Origin: Pelagophyceae sp. CCMP2097
Lineage: Eukaryota; Sar; Pelagophyceae
Assembly: GCA_026770575.1 (NCBI GenBank)
Contig: MU657232.1
Location: 175,679 to 186,372, forward strand
Reading direction: 5' to 3'
Length of the DNA stretch: 10,694 bases
Shown piece after piece: positions 7,032 through 10,694 of this stretch. Position 1 is the stretch's first letter. Every line of letters starts with the position of its first letter. Position numbers and translations under genes: made by a program. The notes beneath the pieces were generated by a model. It ran no database searches. It was not told where the DNA came from and saw only the letters and a list, made by a program, of their open reading frames with translations.

Positions 7032-7370
7032 TGCAAAAGGCGCGTGTGTGTTCGACGTCGATGGCAAAGAATCCAGAGTCTCGCTCACCCTGCTGCGGGC
7101 GCGCGTCGCGTGCTCGTCGTCGGCGTCGGACGTGTCCGTCCACGGTGCGCGCAGCGGCGGCGACGGCGCTTGCTGCGGAGCCTGCAAAAGGCGCGTGTGT
7201 GTTCGACGTCGATGGCAAAGAATCCAGAGTCTCGTTCACCCTGCTGCGGGCGCGCGTCGCGTGCTCGTCGTCGGCGCCGGACGTGTCCGTCCGCGGTGCA
7301 CGCAGCGGCGGCGACGGCGCTTGCTGCGTGCGGAGCCTGCAAAAGGAGCGTGTGTTCAATGTGACGGACC
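7032..7370 (+). repeat. 151/155-bp tandem repeat, two full copies and a partial third
   Basis: Units begin TGCAAAAGG at 7032, 7183 and 7338. The first is 151 bp; the second is 155 bp because of a 4-base TGCG insertion; the third breaks off after about 30 bases. Copies 1 and 2 are almost identical. 151 is not a multiple of three, so the frame KGACVFDVDGKESRVS appears in a different register in each copy. It directly follows the 80-bp repeat. I see this as tandem duplication of a GC-rich, possibly once coding, segment. Confidence 0.85.
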
Positions 7371-7406
7371 GTCAATGTCAGTAGGAACGGCAGGACACAG
7401 GGCGGC

Positions 7407-7431
7407 ATTCGCCTACTTCCACGGATTATGG
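7407..7431 (+). repeat. Dispersed repeat copy 3 (partial)
   Basis: CGCCTACTTCCACGGATTAT matches the second half of the repeat at 6682-6719. Together the two copies bracket the tandem repeat block in direct orientation. Confidence 0.6.
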
Positions 7432-7457
7432 ATAGTTCGGTGTAGGGATTCCTATCT

Positions 7458-7594
7458 ATAATCCCAGGAAGAGTGTTTCTATAATCCCAGCAAGCAGCTT
7501 TCATAATCCCAGCAAGGGCACGACGGCATAATCCCAGGAGGGCACCTTCATAATCCCCTGAAGAGGGTTTTAAGAGGAATTTCTATAATCTCAT
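7458..7594 (+). repeat. Spaced ATAATCCC array, six copies
   Basis: ATAATCCCAG(G/C)A or close variants start at 7458, 7481, 7503, 7528, 7550 and (as ATAATCTC) 7585. Spacing is 23, 22, 25, 22 and 35 bases, close to two helical turns. The DNA between motifs varies. It sits in non-coding sequence, so a cluster of protein-binding sites or a decayed minisatellite are both possible. Confidence 0.75.
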
Positions 7595-8032
7595 ACAAGG
7601 GGTATCGGCGATAAAGCCGACCTCAAGTGACGCAAAGTTGTGCCTCCCAGGGGCCGCCTGCGGGGGTGGGCGTGGTCGCTATGGGCCTCCCTGCCCCTCG
7701 GGGTGTCCACTACATGATCAGCCTCGAGGAGGGCGCCTTGCAAGGGCGTGAACAAGCGTTTCCCCCAATATTTTGGACTTGATAAAATCTTTATTTGCCT
7801 CTTTACCTTGATTTTGAACCGATTTTGCCTCCGTATTGCAAAGGTTCGGGCCCGACTGGCAATCGCAGGACCGCAGGGATCGAAATTCTGGCTATGTGAC
7901 GGGGTGGGTCCATACGCACTGGAGTGGTATATGACGAATCCTGTGCGATTGCCGCGAGTGGCGCTTCAGACGAGCCAAAACAGACGTTCAGATTTTTAGT
8001 TTGAGCGTTTTAAACAAACAATTGTCTATAGG
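7595..8032. other. No clear gene; possible 3' UTR of the minus-strand exon
   Basis: 7600-7745 is GC-rich and non-descript. On the minus strand an AATAAA lies at 7795-7790, about 240 bases after the stop of the exon at 8033-8167, and could be its poly(A) signal. The plus-strand frame 7748-7999 has no ATG start and looks like a by-product of AT-rich sequence. Confidence 0.25.
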
Positions 8033-8167
8033 TCACGGCATCATGGGACTCAGCGCGACGTCCTCTATCACTCCCAACAGAGCCAAACTCCAACCGACGA
8101 AAACTGCGATTGCCAGAAAGTCCTCGGCGTCACTGGCGATACCCCTTGTAACGAACTTTCCATACTC
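8033..8167 (-). CDS. Terminal exon encoding one membrane-spanning helix
   Basis: On the minus strand a splice acceptor TTCCCAG (ending at 8168) precedes an open frame starting EYGKFVTRGIASDAEDF, followed by a hydrophobic segment LAIAVFVGWSLALLGVI long enough to cross a membrane, then EDVALSPMMP and TGA at 8035-8033 (44 residues). The acidic residues bracketing a clean hydrophobic core argue for real coding. The rest of the gene is not visible: the TA-flanked element begins 45 bp upstream (8213), so the upstream exon is either beyond it or lost. Too short to assign a family. A competing frame in the same stretch is also open, which limits confidence. Confidence 0.4.
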   Translation of the reverse strand, partial: EYGKFVTRGIASDAEDFLAIAVFVGWSLALLGVIEDVALSPMMP

Positions 8168-8585
8168 CTGGGAAGCACGCAGTCCCCGTTTTTTTGAGTT
8201 TCAAGTCCATTAGAGTAAAAGTCAATTTAAGAACCGGCTTAGCGAAAAAAAAACAGCGGCCCGGCGACGCCGTTGTTTGCGGTTTTGACGCTGCCAGGGG
8301 ACGCGCCTTGGTCCCCTCCATCCACCCCCAAATCATGGTGTCCGCGGAGGACCTCTGTGAGAAATTTAGCATAGGCAGAGTCCGGACCGACCATCAGTTC
8401 TTATTACAAGAGCGCGCCGGAGGCACACGGAGGACCCGACTTCGAGCGAAGGATACAGGCAAATCCCATTGCAATGCCCACGTAAATAATTAAATTATTT
8501 TACTTATCGCTGAACCTTCAAATCCTCCTTATCTTTATTTTTAATTTTTAATTTCTTATTGAGCTATTTCATTTTTTGTTTTTTT

Positions 8586-8709
8586 GCGGTCGACCAGATT
8601 CGAACCTGTGACCAAAAACTTCTTCTATGATGATTCCAATGAGGCTCCTGCTCGACCTCCACTCCCAATTTTAGCAATCGCATCAACCACAAATCGCTGA
8701 ATCGGCCGA
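8586..8709 (-). tRNA. tRNA-Ser(GCU)-like sequence in the solo arm
   Basis: Third copy of the tRNA-like sequence: minus-strand acceptor TCGGCCGA side at 8709-8703, GCT anticodon-like triplet at 8675-8673, T-loop GGTTCGAATCT, and 3' side GGTCGACCGC. One acceptor base has changed (GGCCG to GACCG), weakening the stem. Length and layout match the two foldback copies. Confidence 0.4.
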
Positions 8710-8757
8710 GTTACTGCCCTTTTCTTCCCAAAGGTGGAACCTCACGGATTTACCTGT

Positions 8758-8810
8758 GGACAGACAGACAGACAGAAAGACAGAAGGATAGAAGGAAAGA
8801 AGGACAGACA
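8758..8810. repeat. GACA/GAAG microsatellite in the solo arm
   Basis: Longest of the three family tracts: GGACAGACAGACAGACAG then GAAAGACAGAAGGATAG-type steps. Shows rapid change relative to the foldback arms. Confidence 0.75.
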
Positions 8811-9138
8811 AAATTGCCCCTGGTAATCCTTCAATCAAAGAACCCGAAGGGCCCTTGCCGTAAACTGACGTTGATTAAACGGAAATGACCCTCCGGGTCC
8901 TCAAAAAAACGCCGGTCAGATTAAGAACCGGGCCCCTGGAGCCGGATAATATCCTAATAAGGGATTTAATGGATTTTAATTGGGTCTTATAAATGCCTTA
9001 TTGAGATATCGAACGTCTTTTGTCGATTTTTTCGTCGGTTCTTAAATTGACCAGGTTCTTAAATTGACTTTTACTCTACAGGGTGCCTCGAGTTTTTAGG
9101 GTTTGGTATAAACTGGGGGTGAATGTGAGAGTAAGATA

Positions 9139-9764
9139 ATGGCCAAAGGCAACCCGAGGAATTCCACAAAAAAAAAGCGGTGACTATTCCTGATAACCTC
9201 AAGCGCCGCACATCGGCCTCCTGAGCGCGGGCGCACCTCGCGACCTCGTTCACCGGAGCCAGGCGCACGTGCTCCGGGCAGTCCCGAAACCCCGAACTCT
9301 CCCGTGGCCCTGGGGCGGTTTTGCCCTTTCCCTGCAGCCGTTTTACCTCTCCGCTTAGGCGTCCGGCGCAACGCGGACCCGGCGCTCGGCCTCGACCTGC
9401 ACCGCCTGGACCCGCCCGTGCCCATGCCGCCCGGCGGCGTCGTGCGGACCCGGCGCTCGGCCTCGACCTGCACCGCCTGGACCCGCTCGTGCCCATGCCG
9501 CTCGACAGCGTCAAAGCAACCATCTTTGGCGCGTTCCAAGTTCCCGCTGGACATGCTCTCTGTTGCAGCAACAACAGCCTATAAGTCTTGCAGACTATCT
9601 ACTTTAGCTCGGAGGCAAAAGAGGAAAACACGGAGGAAAGGACCCAGGCCATGCCCTGGGCCGGTACGCGGTACATCCTCACCCCGAATGAACTCGAAAA
9701 AGCCGCCGACGCCCCGCCCCCCAACCGGCAACCCCACCGAACCACGACCGAAGTGCCAAAGTGA
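9139..9764 (+). CDS. Probable multi-exon gene, product unrecognised
   Basis: The first ATG candidate is 9139 (MAKGNPRNSTKKK). Better support comes downstream: a pyrimidine-rich run ending in a TAG acceptor at 9356-9358; then DPALGLDLHRLDPLVPMPLD and SVKATIFGAFQ; then a 54-bp GT-AG intron (9540-9593, ending CTTGCAG), phase 0 on both sides, that removes an in-frame TAA (9582-9584) and joins to TIYFSSEAKEENTEERTQ, MPWAGTRYILTPNELEKAAD and a Pro-rich tail ending in TGA at 9762-9764. The joined C-terminal ~70 residues look like normal soluble protein. The 5' exons are not resolved, and a 71-bp tandem duplication (9373 onward) puts the gene out of frame unless one copy is spliced out. No family is recognised. 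Confidence 0.4.
9373..9511 (+). repeat. 71-bp tandem duplication
   Basis: GCGGACCCGGCGCTCGGCCT begins at 9373 and again at 9444; the copies match closely until about 9511. The 71-bp period is not a multiple of three, so it disrupts any single reading frame through it. Both copies read DPALGLDLHRLDP in their own frames, indicating duplication of coding sequence. Confidence 0.85.
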
Positions 9765-10151
9765 CTGGGCACCCATACCACCGCGAGGAGACGCCGCACT
9801 ATATGTGCTGGCGCGCTCTCCGGGGCCTTGGCTCCGGGCCTCTGGGTCTGGAAGCCAGCCTTTGACTCGGGTTTGACGGTTATTCCCTTTTGGGCCAGCC
9901 CCACCCAGGGTGGATTTCAAGCAAGCAACCCGCCTTTCTATTCTTAAAACTAAAGCGAATCGACAGTGCCTGTCGCCTTTGCCTTCTTAAAATATATGAT
10001 AATCGGCCTTGGGGGCTGTCTTCAGCCGCCCTTGGGCGACAAATATGGCAATGCAGTTGCCCGTCTTGTCCAAGTGGTGCACCTTGGGGCCGTCCCGAGC
10101 TGTTGCGTCGCGACGAGCGTCGCCTCGAGGTCACACCCGACGGCCATCGTC
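9765..10151. other. Unassigned, possibly 3' exons of the minus-strand gene
   Basis: On the minus strand near 10095-9990 one frame reads GPKVHHLDKTGNCIAIFVAQ and then GRLKTAPKADYHIF before a TAA, which looks like genuine protein and could be the terminal exon of the gene starting at 10662. I could not find a splice path that joins it in frame. The plus strand shows nothing. Confidence 0.25.
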
Positions 10152-10662
10152 TCAGCATGAACGAGCCGCTGACGGTGAAGTTCTTGAGCGCGCAAATTTG
10201 CAATCGCTTGCGAGTCCGCGCGATGCCTGGAGCGCGATCATCTGCGTGCCGTGAGCGCCGCGGTGTGCCGTGGAGACGTTCAACCCCGTCGCCGTCGCTG
10301 CGACGGTGAGCACCAGGTACCTCCGGGGTCCCAAGAAGGGTCCCAAAAAAGGGCCCGAGAAGGGTCCCCAACAAAATGATTCATACTGCACTCACGCTCT
10401 TTCGCACGTGGCCGTCGACTGGGGATTCTAGTTCCGAACTATGCATGGTCCAACACCGCCAGGCAAGCGCCGGGGCGTCGGCCGACCCGCGTGCTTACGG
10501 GGCCCGCGGGCGGGGTCGGGGAGGTTGCTCGGCTGTTGGGTTAATGCTGGTCATAGGAAGATGCCCGACGGCGCGCGCCGCTCCTCACGGGCGATCCCCG
10601 CAGCCGAACAGGCCCATAAACGCCAAAAGGCGCGGCGCGGGCGCCGTCATCCTAGACGCCAT
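10152..10662 (-). CDS. 5' part of a multi-exon gene, product unrecognised
   Basis: ATG at 10662-10660 begins MASRMTAPAPRLLAFMGLFG, then GTGAGG starts a 56-bp intron (10588-10533) ending AACCCAACAG, with CATTAAC as a branch-point-like motif. The second exon (10532-10499) is followed by GTAAGC starting a 60-bp intron (10498-10439) ending GCATAG. The frame is kept through both. A GTGAGT donor at about 10397 begins a further intron; after it the frame YLVLTVAATATGLNVSTAH and GAHGTQMIALQASRGLASDC runs to a TGA at 10154-10152. The exact third-exon border is ambiguous (acceptors at TAG 10439 or CAG a few bases on). The first ~20 residues have a weak signal- or targeting-peptide look. No family recognised. 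Confidence 0.4.
10327..10369. repeat. 12-bp tandem repeat GGTCCCAAGAAG
   Basis: About 3.5 imperfect units (GGTCCCAAGAAG, GGTCCCAAAAAA, GGGCCCGAGAAG, GGTCCC). It falls inside the proposed third intron of the minus-strand gene, where on that strand it supplies a pyrimidine-rich run. Confidence 0.75.
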
Positions 10663-10694
10663 GCCCACCTCACGGTCGTGCCTCGCGGTCGCAT

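Larger units (their letters stand above)
8401..8904. mobile_element. Solo arm of the foldback family, nested in the TA-flanked element
   Basis: From TTATTACAAGAGCGCGCC at 8401 to GGGTCCTCAA at 8904 this copies the right arm of the foldback element (1109-1583) in the same orientation, keeping the CATTGCAATGCCCACG block, AT-rich stretch, tRNA-like sequence, microsatellite and terminal hairpin. It retains GACTTCGAGCGAAGGATAC, which matches the left arm of the foldback better than its right arm. The terminal hairpin has decayed. No target duplication is obvious. Confidence 0.8.
8213..9076. mobile_element. TA-flanked element with 23-bp perfect terminal inverted repeats (Tc1/mariner-like MITE)
   Basis: 8213-8235 (GAGTAAAAGTCAATTTAAG...) and 9054-9076 are perfect reverse complements, with TA on both outer sides (8211-8212 and 9077-9078). 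A TA target duplication is the mark of the Tc1/mariner (IS630) superfamily. An internal copy of the motif sits at 8914-8930 and another, inverted, at 9037-9050 next to the right end. No transposase is recognisable in the ~360 bp that remain once the inserted foldback arm (8401-8904) is discounted, so it would be non-autonomous. Confidence 0.75.

Noticed and set aside
6614..7384. Plus-strand open frame of 256 codons through the tandem repeats
   Set aside because: Repeat periods of 137 and 151 bp are not multiples of three, so the frame reads each copy differently, which is not expected of a conserved protein.
7458..7594. CRISPR array
   Set aside because: Repeats are only 8-12 bases, spacers are ~10-14 bases and the context is eukaryotic.
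7748..7999. Plus-strand hydrophobic open frame of 83 codons
   Set aside because: Starts without ATG and overlaps a probable minus-strand 3' UTR with its AATAAA; Phe/Leu richness follows from AT content.
8194..8398. Transposase remnant inside the TA-flanked element
   Set aside because: The open frame has no helix-turn-helix or DDE/D motif I can recognise and crosses the terminal repeat.
9071..9574. Minus-strand open frames of ~150-167 codons
   Set aside because: Antisense to the plus-strand exons with splice signals; Arg/Gly/Pro-rich with no motif.

Overview
This window looks like nuclear DNA from a GC-rich unicellular eukaryote, most likely an alga or other protist. It is not bacterial, organellar or viral in layout. 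The recognisable genes (an RNase H1 and a dual-specificity phosphatase relative) only read as complete protein families if short introns of about 45-67 bp ending in TAG or CAG are removed. Codon use is strongly GC-biased, coding tracts carry CAG/CTG repeats, and AT-rich repeats and transposon-like elements separate the genes. The lineage cannot be fixed from the sequence; a pelagophyte-, haptophyte- or similar alga-like genome is only a guess.

Layout. 1-198: end of a plus-strand gene with a basic/acidic tail. 394-1583: a 1.19-kb foldback (inverted-repeat) element whose two arms each carry a tRNA-Ser(GCU)-like sequence and end in a GGACCC-rich hairpin. 1597-3714: a 2.1-kb interval flanked by ~88-bp inverted repeats, holding a minus-strand gene with poly-serine tracts and a C-terminal cysteine-rich zinc-binding-like segment interrupted by an in-frame TGA. 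3858-4459: a plus-strand dual-specificity-phosphatase-like gene, with a 45-bp intron and an active-site frameshift. 4634-5772: a complete four-exon RNase H1 on the minus strand, convergent with the phosphatase. 5773-7600: mostly gene-poor, with dispersed repeats, two kinds of GC-rich tandem repeat and a spaced ATAATCCC array. 8033-8167: a minus-strand terminal exon encoding one membrane helix. 8213-9076: an element with 23-bp perfect terminal inverted repeats and TA on both sides (Tc1/mariner-like MITE signature), into which a solo arm of the foldback family (8401-8904) sits. 9139-9764: a probable plus-strand multi-exon gene with a 71-bp tandem duplication. 10152-10662: a probable minus-strand gene start with two good short introns.

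The genes do not form an operon or an obvious pathway. The main theme is repeat activity around genes: foldback arms, nested insertion, tandem duplications of non-triplet length, and gene copies with frame breaks. RNase H1 is the one confidently intact gene; most others are putative, partial or possibly decayed.
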